Source of the DNA: CBDDYU01 sp965235655
GTDB taxonomy: Bacteria; Pseudomonadota; Alphaproteobacteria; Pelagibacterales; Pelagibacteraceae
Assembly: GCA_965235655.1 (NCBI GenBank)
Contig: CBDDYU010000003.1
Span: 1 to 64,000, forward strand
DNA: 64,000 bases
Reading direction: 5' to 3'
This document shows positions 44,925 through 53,840 of this stretch, in pieces; position 1 is the first letter of the stretch, and every line of letters begins with the position of its first letter. Made by a program: the position numbers and the translations under genes. The notes under the pieces are model-generated. The model did not search any database, was not told where the DNA came from, and was given only the letters and a program-made list of their open reading frames with translations.

Positions 44925-45938
44925 TTATAATTCCAAACCTTCTTTTTTCCAATTCTTAAGACCACCAATTAGGTGATAACAATTTGAATAATTATAAGAT
45001 TTTGAAATTTGAACTGCTAATGTAGATCGATGTCCATGAGCACAATAAAAAAGAATTTTTTTACTTTTTAACATATCTTTATTTTTATCAATATATTCAT
45101 TTATTTTTGGGAAGGGTATAATAATACTATTTTTTAATTTTCCCTCTTTTTCAATTTCAATATCTTCTCTTAAATCTATTAATACTGAGTCTGGATCTTT
45201 CTTTATCTTATTAAACTCTTCAGGCTCAATTCCATTGTTTACTTTCTGACGATTAAAATCAATTCCTAGATTTAAATTACTTGGAACTGCTACATCCATC
45301 ATTTTAGGATCGGGTAAATTCAAATTATTCATTATATCTATGTATTCTTCAGCTGATCTAACTTGCAGTCTTGGATTAAAATATTTTTCTTCACCAATTG
45401 TACTGACCATTTCACCTTTGTAATCGTGAGCTGGATAAACCAATGTAGCTTCAGGAAGTTTTAATAATTTATTAAAAATTGAATTATAAGAGTCTCTTGG
45501 ATCGCCATTTTGAAAATCAGTTCTTCCTGTGCCTCTAATTAAAAGAGTATCACCTGTAAAAACTCTATCTTTCATTAAAAAACTAAAACTCTCAGATGTA
45601 TGACCAGGTGTGTATAAAGCTTTTAAATCTATACCATCAATTTTGATTGTCTCTTCATCTGCAACTCTCATAGCAACCACATCCGCAGGAGTTTTGTCGC
45701 CCATGACAGTAACACAATTTGTTTTATCTCTTAATTCTGCAATACCTGAAATATGATCTGCGTGTATATGAGTATCGATAACTTTAACCAGTTTTAAATC
45801 TAATTCTTTTAATAATTTAATATATTGCTCAACATTTTCTAAAACTGGATCAATGATTAAAGCCTCCCTTCCAGCGGCTGATGCAATCAAATATGTATAT
45901 GTGCTAGAAATTTTATCGAATAATTGTCTAAAGATCAT
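44925..45938 (-). CDS. Persulfide dioxygenase (ETHE1-like) fused to a rhodanese domain
   Basis: Residues 1-230 form a metallo-beta-lactamase fold of the persulfide dioxygenase kind (DTHIHADHISGIAELRD near residue 55, TPGHTSESFSFL near residue 110 and FTGDTLLIRGTGRTDFQ near residue 128). Residues 240-337 form a rhodanese with the active-site loop YCAHGHRS. The fusion would oxidise glutathione-like persulfide to sulfite and transfer the second sulfur. The mononuclear iron ligands of the family are present as far as can be seen. It lies near a second rhodanese and a cytochrome c gene. Confidence 0.87.
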   Translation of the reverse strand: MIFRQLFDKISSTYTYLIASAAGREALIIDPVLENVEQYIKLLKELDLKLVKVIDTHIHADHISGIAELRDKTNCVTVMGDKTPADVVAMRVADEETIKIDGIDLKALYTPGHTSESFSFLMKDRVFTGDTLLIRGTGRTDFQNGDPRDSYNSIFNKLLKLPEATLVYPAHDYKGEMVSTIGEEKYFNPRLQVRSAEEYIDIMNNLNLPDPKMMDVAVPSNLNLGIDFNRQKVNNGIEPEEFNKIKKDPDSVLIDLREDIEIEKEGKLKNSIIIPFPKINEYIDKNKDMLKSKKILFYCAHGHRSTLAVQISKSYNYSNCYHLIGGLKNWKKEGLEL

Positions 45939-46013
45939 ATTTATATATTACAACTTTAAAAATATATTAAACCAGTATTTTCGTCTCTACTAAATCAAAA
46001 ATTATTGTTTAAT

Positions 46014-46406
46014 TTAAAGTACTGGCAATCCTGATGTTTTCCAACAGCTTGGCTCTACATCTTCAGAACAAATAAAGCCATTAACAACATTATAAGTTTT
46101 ATAACCTCTTTGATCTAATATTTGTGCGACTTTTGATGATCTCATTCCACTTTTACACATTACAAAAACAACTTTATTTTTATCAATTTTAAAACCTTCT
46201 AAAGTTTCATCAAATTTATCATTCACAACACGTCCATTATCTGTGTCGATTAAATAGGATAAAAAACTAGTATTTAATCCAAGTTCTTGACCATTCGGTT
46301 TGCCATCTTGGTCCCATTCTGTTTGAGTTCTTACATCTAGCAATGTTGCACCTTGATGTTCTTTGGATAATTCCAATAATTCAGCACACGTAATCTGTTG
46401 GGGCAT
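46014..46406 (-). CDS. Rhodanese-like sulfurtransferase
   Basis: The 130-residue single-domain rhodanese has the active-site loop MCKSGMRSS near residue 92 and the usual LLDVRTQTEWDQDGKP near residue 22. It transfers sulfane sulfur to an acceptor such as cyanide, thiol or a protein. Separated by 75 bases from the fused persulfide enzyme on the same strand, it may be in the same regulon. Three cysteines lie at the C-terminal part (GFICSEDVEPSCW). Cytoplasmic. Confidence 0.88.
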   Translation of the reverse strand: MPQQITCAELLELSKEHQGATLLDVRTQTEWDQDGKPNGQELGLNTSFLSYLIDTDNGRVVNDKFDETLEGFKIDKNKVVFVMCKSGMRSSKVAQILDQRGYKTYNVVNGFICSEDVEPSCWKTSGLPVL

Positions 46407-46453
46407 AATTTGAGTGTTGTATAGACCTTAAAAAATATTTTTCAAATACTTTT

Positions 46454-46987
46454 TTAATACCCACCTGACAAATGTGAATAGAGGATAAAACTACCGATAA
46501 TAAGAAAAAATGTTCCTTCACTAAAATGTAAAAGTTTATGAGAATGTTTAATCATTTCGTTCTTCAATTTATATCCAAGATAACAAAAAAAAGGTGCTGA
46601 TATTCCTATAATTATAATAACTAAACCCAAATATTCTATTTCATGATGAGATGAAGCACCTACTGCAAAAGCATCGATGGATAATGCTAACGTAGTAATT
46701 AAAATTTTAAAAACGTTGTCTAATTTAAATACAGGTTCTTCTGAAAAAAGATCTTTATAACAACTTAAAGATAAAAATAAAAATACAGTAAAGCTTACCC
46801 AATGATCATATTTGGATATCAATGGACCAATTTCATCTCCAATTTTCACTCCAATTAAAAATAAAAGTACATGAGCAAGAGAAATAGATATAAGAGTAAA
46901 TGCAATTTTTTTATCTACACTCTTGCCTACTATAAAAGAGTCCAATGTGACGCTAATAGCTAATATAATATTTAATAGAATGCCCAT
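46454..46987 (-). CDS. MntP-like (putative Mn2+) efflux pump family protein
   Basis: The 177-residue protein has six short helices with the two repeats of the MntP family: ISVTLDSFIVGKSVD near residue 10 and LALSIDAFAVGAS near residue 103, each with a membrane Asp. MntP exports manganese. The repeats are shorter and less conserved than in E. coli, so the ion is not certain. It is in a minus-strand run with rhodanese and SprT-like genes at gaps under 50 bases. Confidence 0.7.
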   Translation of the reverse strand: MGILLNIILAISVTLDSFIVGKSVDKKIAFTLISISLAHVLLFLIGVKIGDEIGPLISKYDHWVSFTVFLFLSLSCYKDLFSEEPVFKLDNVFKILITTLALSIDAFAVGASSHHEIEYLGLVIIIIGISAPFFCYLGYKLKNEMIKHSHKLLHFSEGTFFLIIGSFILYSHLSGGY

Positions 46988-47005
46988 TAAATATTTTATT
47001 AGTCT

Positions 47006-47431
47006 TTAATAGCTAAGATGTAAATTTAATTTTTTAAACTTCGATTTAAAACTAAAAAATAATCGATTATGATTGCCTGTATCTTTCATTACTGTTTGCT
47101 GCCATAAGTGAACCATCTCATGTGCTAAGGTGTTTAAAAATTCTAATTTATTTTTATATTTTGGCATCATTTCTAAAACAAAAAAACTAGTTCCTTTACG
47201 ATAAGACAAATATTCCACACACTGTCCAGAGCCTTGAATAATTCGCTTTATTTTTACATCATTAAAAGTGTTTAATTTTTCTTTAAATAGAGATTTATTA
47301 AAAATCTTAAAATATTTTTTTATTTCTTTATAAGTAGTTACGTATTTTTTCTCAGTATCTTTAGTTTCTTTTAGAATACTTTTTTTTACTTTGATTATAT
47401 AGTCATCCTCAATTTTACGTATTGTTGACAT
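47006..47431 (-). CDS. SprT-like zinc protease domain protein
   Basis: The 141-residue protein has the SprT-like HExxH motif in LAHEMVHLWQQ near residue 108 and a later GNHNRLFFSFKSKFKKL that supplies the third ligand region. The N-terminal 60 residues are basic. SprT-like proteins are related to DNA-protein crosslink proteases, but bacterial short forms have no known role. It is probably in the same transcript as the MntP-like gene. Confidence 0.78.
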   Translation of the reverse strand: MSTIRKIEDDYIIKVKKSILKETKDTEKKYVTTYKEIKKYFKIFNKSLFKEKLNTFNDVKIKRIIQGSGQCVEYLSYRKGTSFFVLEMMPKYKNKLEFLNTLAHEMVHLWQQTVMKDTGNHNRLFFSFKSKFKKLNLHLSY

Positions 47432-47512
47432 ATGTTATAGATAAAAATTTAATTACTCTTATTGGGTAATGGGTACTTAAGCTTTTTTTTAAAAAAAACA
47501 ATAATATAAAAT

Positions 47513-48055
47513 TTAAACTCTCTTCTTACCCTGGACGATCCTATCCAATAATAAGGCCACAAATAAAATGGCGACCCCAGCTAAAATTCCTTGACCTACA
47601 TTAGCATACTGTAATGCCTCTAAAACATCCTGACCTAACCCTTTGGCCCCTATCAAAGATGCTACTACCACCATGGCTAAACTTAACATTACTGTTTGGT
47701 TTACACCGGCTAAAATTGTTGAGGTTGCAAGAGGTATATCAACTTTAGTTAATAAATACCATTTTGATGCCCCATAGGCTATAGCTGCTTCTCTTATATT
47801 TTGTGGCACTCCTTTTAAGCCAAGTACAGTTAAACGCACCACAGGAGTACCACCAAAAATCATTGTTATAATTACTGCCGCAACTTTCCCAGTTCCAAAA
47901 AAAGCAATGACTGGAATCATAAAAACAAAGGCTGGCATAGTTTGCATAAAATCCATAATTGGCCTTATAAATAAGTAAAATCTTGGTTTCGTAGAACAGT
48001 AAATTCCAAGTGGAATTCCGATCACGATACTCAATAATGCTGCCGTTCCTAATAT
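47513..48055 (-). pseudogene. proW: Truncated glycine betaine/proline ABC permease (ProW), 3' part only
   Basis: The open frame encodes the C-terminal two thirds of a ProW/OpuAB permease: GIPLGIYCSTKPRF, PAFVFMIPVIAFFGTGKVA, the EAA-type loop VPQNIREAAIAYGASKWYLLTKVDIPLA and VGQGILAGVAILFVALLLDRIVQ. The frame is stopped at 48056-48058 and the expected N-terminal helices are not in any frame before the EamA gene stop at 48120. A TTG at 48034 is the only start. Neither proV nor proX is beside it. It is therefore a deletion remnant, in contrast to the frameshifted genes elsewhere. Confidence 0.8.
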
Positions 48056-48119
48056 TTAATTGAGGAAAACAAAAAAAAAGAAACAATGAATGTATAATAA
48101 GACAATTTTTTATTAAAGA

Positions 48120-49013
48120 TTATTTAATTTTACCCAATTGTTTTTGTCTTGATATAATTATTAGTCCACTGACAATAATCAAAAAAGCTCCAATATAAGT
48201 ATTCATTCTAGGTATTTCATTAAATATAAAATAACCAAAAAGAATACCCCATAAGATTACCGAATATCTAAAGGTAGAAGTTACCGAAACTAAAGTAACT
48301 TTGATTGTTGCTATAGAAAATATATAGCCCAAAGAAAGAAAAAATGATGATAAAAACATAATTGAATACTCTTTAGAATTAAAATTATAAAATTTATAAA
48401 TACTCAAAACTCCAAAAAAAATTGTAACTATTAAACAAGTGATAAAAGCTATTTGTAAGCTATGAAAATTTTCTTTTATATTTTTCGTATATATATCTCT
48501 AAATGTTAAAAGTATCGCCGCTAAGAGTGGAAAAATAAAATAATACCCATATTTCAAATCTGTAGGATTTACAACGACAACAACTCCAGCAAACCCCAAA
48601 AACACAGCACTCCATCTTCGCCAACGAACTTTTTCTTTGAAAAAAATTGCACCATAAATAGTTAAAAGAATTGGAGCTAATGATAATAAAACATATACTT
48701 TAGCAAATGGTAATTTGGCTATACCGATAAAAAAACAAATACAGCATAAAGATTCAAGTATACCTCTTATTGCCAATTTTTTAGATGAAAATATAATTTT
48801 TATATCCAGTTGGTTTTTTAAAAATAAAAATAACCCTATAACTAAACAAGCAAATATTCCTCTTATAAAAATAATCTGATTTAAAACAAATATTTCTTGA
48901 TAGTTTTGATAAATTATTTTTACCAACATATCATTGGTAGCAAAAGATAATTGAGCCAACATCATATAAAAGATGCCTAATAACTCATTGTTAATTTTAA
49001 ATAATTTCTTCAA
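48120..49013 (-). CDS. EamA/DMT family permease
   Basis: The 297-residue protein has ten helices in two EamA repeats, starting with LLGIFYMMLAQLSFATNDMLVK and with the repeat signature FKEKVRWRRWSAVFLGFAGVVVVV near residue 125. Members export amino acids, nucleotides or drugs. The substrate is not visible. The gene lies next to AzlCD, another amino acid exporter, with a 13-base gap. Its end is 61 bases from the proW remnant stop. Confidence 0.85.
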   Translation of the reverse strand: MKKLFKINNELLGIFYMMLAQLSFATNDMLVKIIYQNYQEIFVLNQIIFIRGIFACLVIGLFLFLKNQLDIKIIFSSKKLAIRGILESLCCICFFIGIAKLPFAKVYVLLSLAPILLTIYGAIFFKEKVRWRRWSAVFLGFAGVVVVVNPTDLKYGYYFIFPLLAAILLTFRDIYTKNIKENFHSLQIAFITCLIVTIFFGVLSIYKFYNFNSKEYSIMFLSSFFLSLGYIFSIATIKVTLVSVTSTFRYSVILWGILFGYFIFNEIPRMNTYIGAFLIIVSGLIIISRQKQLGKIK

Positions 49014-49026
49014 TTTTGGTATAAAT

Positions 49027-49335
49027 TTAAATAAAAATAATAAACCAATATGCAGCTAAACCAGCCAAAATAGTAGCTATAATATTTCTACTAAACACAC
49101 CAACAATTAAAGCTATAATAGATGCTAATATCTTTGGATTGTTAACAATATCTAAATCTCCATTTGTATCTATTAAAATTCCAGGAAAGATTATTGCGGG
49201 AAAAACTGCAGAGGGAACATAAGTTAAAATTTGTTTAACTCTAGGATTCATTTTGCTTGTATCAAAATAAGATAAAGACAAAAATTTGGTCAAAAAATTT
49301 AAAACTCCAGATATTACAATTCCATACCAGATCAT
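49027..49335 (-). CDS. azlD: AzlD-like small subunit of a branched-chain amino acid exporter
   Basis: The 102-residue protein has four helices and the AzlD pattern (LSYFDTSKMNPRVKQILTYVPSAVFPAIIFPGIL near residues 20-50). It overlaps the end of azlC by 4 bases, as usual for the pair. With AzlC it exports branched-chain amino acids or analogues from the cell. Confidence 0.85.
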   Translation of the reverse strand: MIWYGIVISGVLNFLTKFLSLSYFDTSKMNPRVKQILTYVPSAVFPAIIFPGILIDTNGDLDIVNNPKILASIIALIVGVFSRNIIATILAGLAAYWFIIFI

Positions 49336-50031
49336 TTATTTTTTCCTTTTTTATAAACAATCATCATCAAAGCTACTGATAAAGAAATAAAACTAGATAA
49401 AATAATGTAAGATTTTAATGGTGCATTATATAGGATTATAGAAAGTGATCCTGAAATCAAAATAATTATGATGTGATCAATTTTTCTAAAATAGGTCACT
49501 AATAATGCGATAAAAGTTAGCGGTATAGTGTAAGAAAGTCCTAATTTATCAGGAACAATAGATCCTAAAAAAACCCCAATCAATGTAGATATTTGCCAAA
49601 TCAACCAAAGAAAAAAACCTGAACCAAGCAAATAATAATGTTTTAAGTCGTCTATTTTTATTTTTTTCAAAATAAATATTAGAAACTGCATAAGCTTGAT
49701 CAGTTAATAAATAGGATAATAAAACCTTCCAGCCTAGAGATAAATTTTTTAGATACTCACTAAAACTTACTCCATACAAAAGATGTCTAGAATTAACTAC
49801 AAAAGTTGAAGTAATTGTAATTAAAGAAGATGCGCCACTTGAAAAAAGTTGAAGAAATACAATTTGAGAAGCTCCACCAAAAATAATGAATGATGTTGCA
49901 AATATTTCAAGTGAACTAAAGCCTAATTCAATACCAATGGCACCCAATATAATTCCAAAAGGCACAACAGGAATTAACAAGGGAAGTATATCTACAATTC
50001 CTTTAAAAAATAATTTTATTTTTTTACTCAT
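49332..50031 (-). pseudogene. azlC: AzlC-like exporter subunit, split by a +1 frameshift
   Basis: The first frame has the AzlC N-terminus (DILPLLIPVVPFGIILGAIGIELG and FGGASQIVFLQLFSSGAS) up to SNIYFEKNK, then runs into nonsense. The second frame continues as IDDLKHYYLLGSGFFLWLIW and on to the end. The frames part around 49662-49672, in an A-rich run (AAAAATAG). Removing one A gives a continuous 232-residue protein, the normal AzlC length. The AzlD gene overlaps the end. An insertion error is likely. Confidence 0.82.
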
Positions 50032-50043
50032 TCGGATTGTTAA

Positions 50044-51102
50044 TTAGTCGAAACAAACAATATGATCAATATGAATAGGTTTTTTAACACCGAATTTTTC
50101 TTCAACTTCGTGTTGATGAACATGGTGAGAATGAACAAACACAGGTATTAGTAAATTACTTTCGGTTTTGAGAGTATAAATAAAATTAGTTCCTCTAAAT
50201 TTTTTGTCTACCACTTCAAGCTTTAAAGTGCTTTTGTCATCATGTTCTAAATCCTCAGGTTGTAGTAATAACTTGACATTTGCTCCTTTGGGATAATGTT
50301 TTATAAAATCTCCTTTGATTATTCCTAAATCTTTATTTTCTAACGATTTTTCATCAACCACTGTTGCGGGTATTAAAATTCCCTTATTTAAAAATTTTAC
50401 GACCTCAATTGAATTTGGAAAATGATGAACATTATAAGGATCGTCATATTGTTTAAGTTGACCATTTAAAATTATTCCACATTTATTTCCTAAATAAAAA
50501 GCTTCATAGGAGTCATGAGTAACTATAATTGTAGTAATTTTATAATCCCTTAAAATTTGTTTAAGTTTAACTTGAATTTCTTCTTTAAAATTTTGATCGA
50601 TATTTGATAGGGGTTCATCTAAAAGAAGCAAATCTGGCATAGATAATAATGATCTTGCTAAAGCTGCCCTTTGTGCTTCACCAGAGCTTATTTCATGGGG
50701 GTACTTCAATTTAATATTTTGCAGATGAAGAAATTCTATAACATCATCCAATTTCAATTTTTTAGTTTTTCTACTATTTCTATCAGCACCAAATTTAATA
50801 TTATCAATAACATTATAGTGTGGAAATAATGAGTTATCTTGGAAAGACAGAGAGATATTTCTATTTTCAGGTTCAATATGAGTTTTTGAAGAAGAAATTA
50901 TTCTACCATTTAAACTGATACTACCTGATCTTATTTTTTCTAAACCAGCTATAGTTCTTAAAATAGTAGTTTTACCAATTCCAGAGGGGCCAAGAAGACA
51001 TATAATATCCCCTTCATTTTCTATTTTTAAAGAGACATTATTTACTTTATTTTTTTTACTAGCAGCAAAAGTAACATTATTAATTTCAAAAAAATTTTTC
51101 AT
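50044..51102 (-). CDS. fbpC: Iron(III) ABC transporter ATPase (FbpC)
   Basis: The 352-residue ATPase has Walker A GPSGIGKTT, signature SSGEAQR, Walker B LLLDEPLSNID and H-loop VTHD, followed by a C-terminal regulatory TOBE-like region (LLLQPEDLEHD). With FbpB and FbpA it imports ferric iron from the periplasm. The stop lies 12 bases from azlC. It overlaps the permease gene by one base. The last 30 residues are rich in His (HSHHVHQHEVEE), a possible metal-sensing tail. Confidence 0.87.
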   Translation of the reverse strand: MKNFFEINNVTFAASKKNKVNNVSLKIENEGDIICLLGPSGIGKTTILRTIAGLEKIRSGSISLNGRIISSSKTHIEPENRNISLSFQDNSLFPHYNVIDNIKFGADRNSRKTKKLKLDDVIEFLHLQNIKLKYPHEISSGEAQRAALARSLLSMPDLLLLDEPLSNIDQNFKEEIQVKLKQILRDYKITTIIVTHDSYEAFYLGNKCGIILNGQLKQYDDPYNVHHFPNSIEVVKFLNKGILIPATVVDEKSLENKDLGIIKGDFIKHYPKGANVKLLLQPEDLEHDDKSTLKLEVVDKKFRGTNFIYTLKTESNLLIPVFVHSHHVHQHEVEEKFGVKKPIHIDHIVCFD

Positions 51103-52718
51103 TATTTTTCGTTTAAAATAAATTTAGAGGTTATTAAAATAAATGCACTAGAAATTAAAATTAAAATGATAGCTGGTGCAGCAGCAGCTTCTAATAAATC
51201 TTGAGAGGCATATGTATACGCAGTTGTTGCAAAAGTATCAAAGTTAAATGGTCTCATTATCAAAGTAATTGGCAGTTCTTTTATAATTTCAATTAAAAGT
51301 AAAATAATTACTAAAAAGACAGAATTTTTTAAGAATGGTAAATGAATATTTTTGAATGTCTTGATTTTTGAATAACCTAGCAAATAAGCACTTTCATCTA
51401 TAGAATAATTAATCTTTAAATAGCCAGATCTAATTCCATTGTTGGCTAAAGAATAAAATCTAACAAAATAAACTATTACTAAACCAAAAATAGATCCTAT
51501 AAAAAATGATTTAATATTATAGTTTTTAAAAATATAAATATTTTCATCTAAAAAAGATATAAATGAAATATAAGCAACAGCTAAAATTACACCTGGCATT
51601 GCATAACCTGAAATTGAAAAAGTTGTTAAACCTTGAAGGAATTTACTTTTAGTAATTCTATTTCCATAATTAGAAATAAAACCCAGGGATATCAATAAAC
51701 AGCAAGATAATAAAACAAGTAATAAAGTATTACCTAAAAGTTTAATTAAATTTAAATCAAAGAAATGCTTAGGAAATAAAAATGTCCAGTAGCTCATTTG
51801 AATAACTGGAAATAAAAAACTAATAAAAAAAACTAAAAAACATACAGTAAATGCTAGGCTTGATTTATAACCTACTAACTTTATTTTTGTTTTAGTTTTA
51901 AATCCACTCTTAGACAGTGTGTGGTATTGAGCTTTTTTTCTAGAGAAATTTTCAATCGTGAACAGTAAGAAAATAAACATTAAAAGATAAAAAGATAATC
52001 TATTAGCTAACGTTAAATCATCAAAAGTAATCCAAGCATTATAAATTCCTGTCGTTAAAGTAGAAACACCAAAAAATGAAACCGAACCAAAATCAGATAA
52101 GGTTTCCATTGCCACCAATGATAGTCCAGCTACAATTGATGGTCTTGCTGATGGTAAAATAATTTTTAAAAAAGTTTTTTTCTTTGAAAAACCAAGGTTA
52201 TTACCAAGGTCTATAAGGTTTTGGGACTGATAATGAAATGAGGTTCTTGTTAGAACATAAACATAGCCAAAAATAGAGAATGATATTGCTATTGTGGCAC
52301 CAATCATGCCATCCAATTTTGGAATAGAAGAATTAAGTACAGCATCACCTGAAATACTTTTTAATAATGAATAAGCTGTCCCATAATTTTCAAAAAAAGC
52401 ACTTAAAGAATATGAGTAAATATAAGCCGGAACTGCAAATGATAAAATTAATGCCCATTTGAAAAATTTAGCTCCGAAAAAATCATAAAAAGAAACTAAA
52501 TAAGCACAACCAATGCCTATTATTGAAGTTAAAATTAAAACACCAATCAAAAGAGTAAGAGAATTAATTATATAATCTAAAAGAAATGTATCCTTAAGAA
52601 TAAAACTATATTCAGATGTGTTTTCAAAAAAGCTACTAAAAATCATTAATACAGGAACAGCAACTGTTAATGAAATTAAAAATGAGCTTAAATACCAAAT
52701 ATTAAATCTTATTATCAT
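51102..52718 (-). CDS. fbpB: Iron(III) ABC transporter permease (FbpB)
   Basis: The 538-residue protein has two fused permease halves, each with an EAA loop (LIDLGNNLGFSKKKTFLKIILP near residue 166 and YLLGYSKIKTFKNIHLP near residue 440). The layout of 12 helices is that of FbpB/AfuB, a single-chain permease for ferric iron. It starts 4 bases after fbpA and overlaps fbpC. Confidence 0.87.
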   Translation of the reverse strand: MIIRFNIWYLSSFLISLTVAVPVLMIFSSFFENTSEYSFILKDTFLLDYIINSLTLLIGVLILTSIIGIGCAYLVSFYDFFGAKFFKWALILSFAVPAYIYSYSLSAFFENYGTAYSLLKSISGDAVLNSSIPKLDGMIGATIAISFSIFGYVYVLTRTSFHYQSQNLIDLGNNLGFSKKKTFLKIILPSARPSIVAGLSLVAMETLSDFGSVSFFGVSTLTTGIYNAWITFDDLTLANRLSFYLLMFIFLLFTIENFSRKKAQYHTLSKSGFKTKTKIKLVGYKSSLAFTVCFLVFFISFLFPVIQMSYWTFLFPKHFFDLNLIKLLGNTLLLVLLSCCLLISLGFISNYGNRITKSKFLQGLTTFSISGYAMPGVILAVAYISFISFLDENIYIFKNYNIKSFFIGSIFGLVIVYFVRFYSLANNGIRSGYLKINYSIDESAYLLGYSKIKTFKNIHLPFLKNSVFLVIILLLIEIIKELPITLIMRPFNFDTFATTAYTYASQDLLEAAAAPAIILILISSAFILITSKFILNEK

Positions 52719-52722
52719 TGAT

Positions 52723-53748
52723 TTATTTCCAACCTGCCTGCAACATTATCCTTAAAGCATCAGGTTGATACTTTGCAAAATCACTTACAGGAGTAAATAA
52801 ATCCTCTTTAAAATTAATTTCTAAATTCATTTTTGTAATTAATTCATAAGAATCAAAATCTTTAATTATAGGATACTCATAAGTATTTTTAACAATATGC
52901 TCTTGGGATTCTTTAGATAGTAAAAATTCTAAAAATTTAATTGCATTAAGTTTATTTTTGGAAGTTTTTAATATACCAGCTCCACTAATATTCATGTGGG
53001 TACCACGATTGCCTTGATTTGGATAAAAAGGTAAAACTTTTTGTGCTGCTTCTTGTTGATCTTTACCTTTTTGACCAGATAACATAAGTGCATAATAATA
53101 TGTGTTAGCAATTGCAATATCTGCTTCTCCAGAGGCAACTGCTAAAATTTGCGCTCTATCATTACCCTTGGGTGATCTTGAGAAATTTTTAACAAATTCC
53201 TTAGCCCAATTTTCAGTATTAACTATTCCATTATTGCTGATTAATGATGCTAGCAAAGATTGATTGTAAATACTGTTTGATTGTCTAATAGCAATTCTAT
53301 TTTTCCATTTCAAATTTGATAAATCTTCATAATTTAAATTTTCAATTTCATGATTTTTTACTCTATCAATTGAATAAAAAATAATTCTTGCTCTCTTTGA
53401 AATTCCTGTCCAATTTTCACTTCTATAATTTACAGGTACTTTATCTTTTATTATAGATGACATTGAATTTTGAAACATTCCCTTTGCATCAAATAGACCT
53501 AATCTTCCGGCATCTGAGGTGATATAAATATCTGCTTTAGAGTCAGCTCCTTCTTCAATAATTCTTTTTTGTAAAGCTGCGTCCTCTCCTGAAATTATAT
53601 TTACTTTAATACCTGTTTGATTTGTAAATTTTTCATAAAGCTGAATATCAGAATCATAATGTCTTGAGCTAAAAATATTAACTTCATTTGCATTTAAATG
53701 CCCCGTTAATAAACTTAGGGTTGTTATTATAGCCAGTACAAACTTCAT
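52723..53748 (-). CDS. fbpA: Iron(III)-binding periplasmic protein (FbpA)
   Basis: The 341-residue protein has a signal peptide (IITTLSLLTGHLNA) and the FbpA/FutA features: EVNIFSSRHYDSDIQLYEKF near residue 22 (an iron-ligand Tyr), GADSKADIYITSDAGRL near residue 68 and ANTYYYALML near residue 215 with the adjacent ligand Tyr pair. It binds ferric iron without a siderophore. A palindrome like a Fur box is 41-61 bases upstream of the start, so iron regulation is likely. First gene of fbpABC. Confidence 0.88.
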   Translation of the reverse strand: MKFVLAIITTLSLLTGHLNANEVNIFSSRHYDSDIQLYEKFTNQTGIKVNIISGEDAALQKRIIEEGADSKADIYITSDAGRLGLFDAKGMFQNSMSSIIKDKVPVNYRSENWTGISKRARIIFYSIDRVKNHEIENLNYEDLSNLKWKNRIAIRQSNSIYNQSLLASLISNNGIVNTENWAKEFVKNFSRSPKGNDRAQILAVASGEADIAIANTYYYALMLSGQKGKDQQEAAQKVLPFYPNQGNRGTHMNISGAGILKTSKNKLNAIKFLEFLLSKESQEHIVKNTYEYPIIKDFDSYELITKMNLEINFKEDLFTPVSDFAKYQPDALRIMLQAGWK

Positions 53749-53788
53749 TTTTTTTATTTATGTAATAATTTATTAAGATTATTTTAAT

Positions 53789-53809
53789 TGCGAATGATTA
53801 TCAATCGCA
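53789..53809. promoter_or_regulatory. Fur-like palindrome upstream of fbpABC
   Basis: TGCGAATGAT and ATCAATCGCA form a nearly perfect inverted repeat (9 of 10 positions pair) around a single T. It resembles the TGATTATCA core of Fur boxes. The position upstream of an iron(III) importer fits iron repression. It also lies 32 bases downstream of the LysR gene end on the same strand and may act only on fbpABC. Fur, Mur or Irr-type binding is not distinguished. Confidence 0.65.
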
Positions 53810-53840
53810 TATAGACTAAGAAAAGTCAATAAAATAAAGA

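Noticed and set aside
47470..47512. T8-A8 run after the proW remnant as a terminator
   Set aside because: It is a plain AT palindrome without GC stem. In this base composition it is not specific.
47745..48086. 113-residue minus-strand ORF overlapping proW
   Set aside because: It is a shadow frame of the proW remnant with a Cys/Tyr/Trp/Asn-rich composition and no family pattern.
48056..48119. Missing 5' part of proW in another frame
   Set aside because: Only about 65 bases separate the stop from the EamA gene and no frame gives ProW-like helices, so a simple frameshift cannot explain the truncation.
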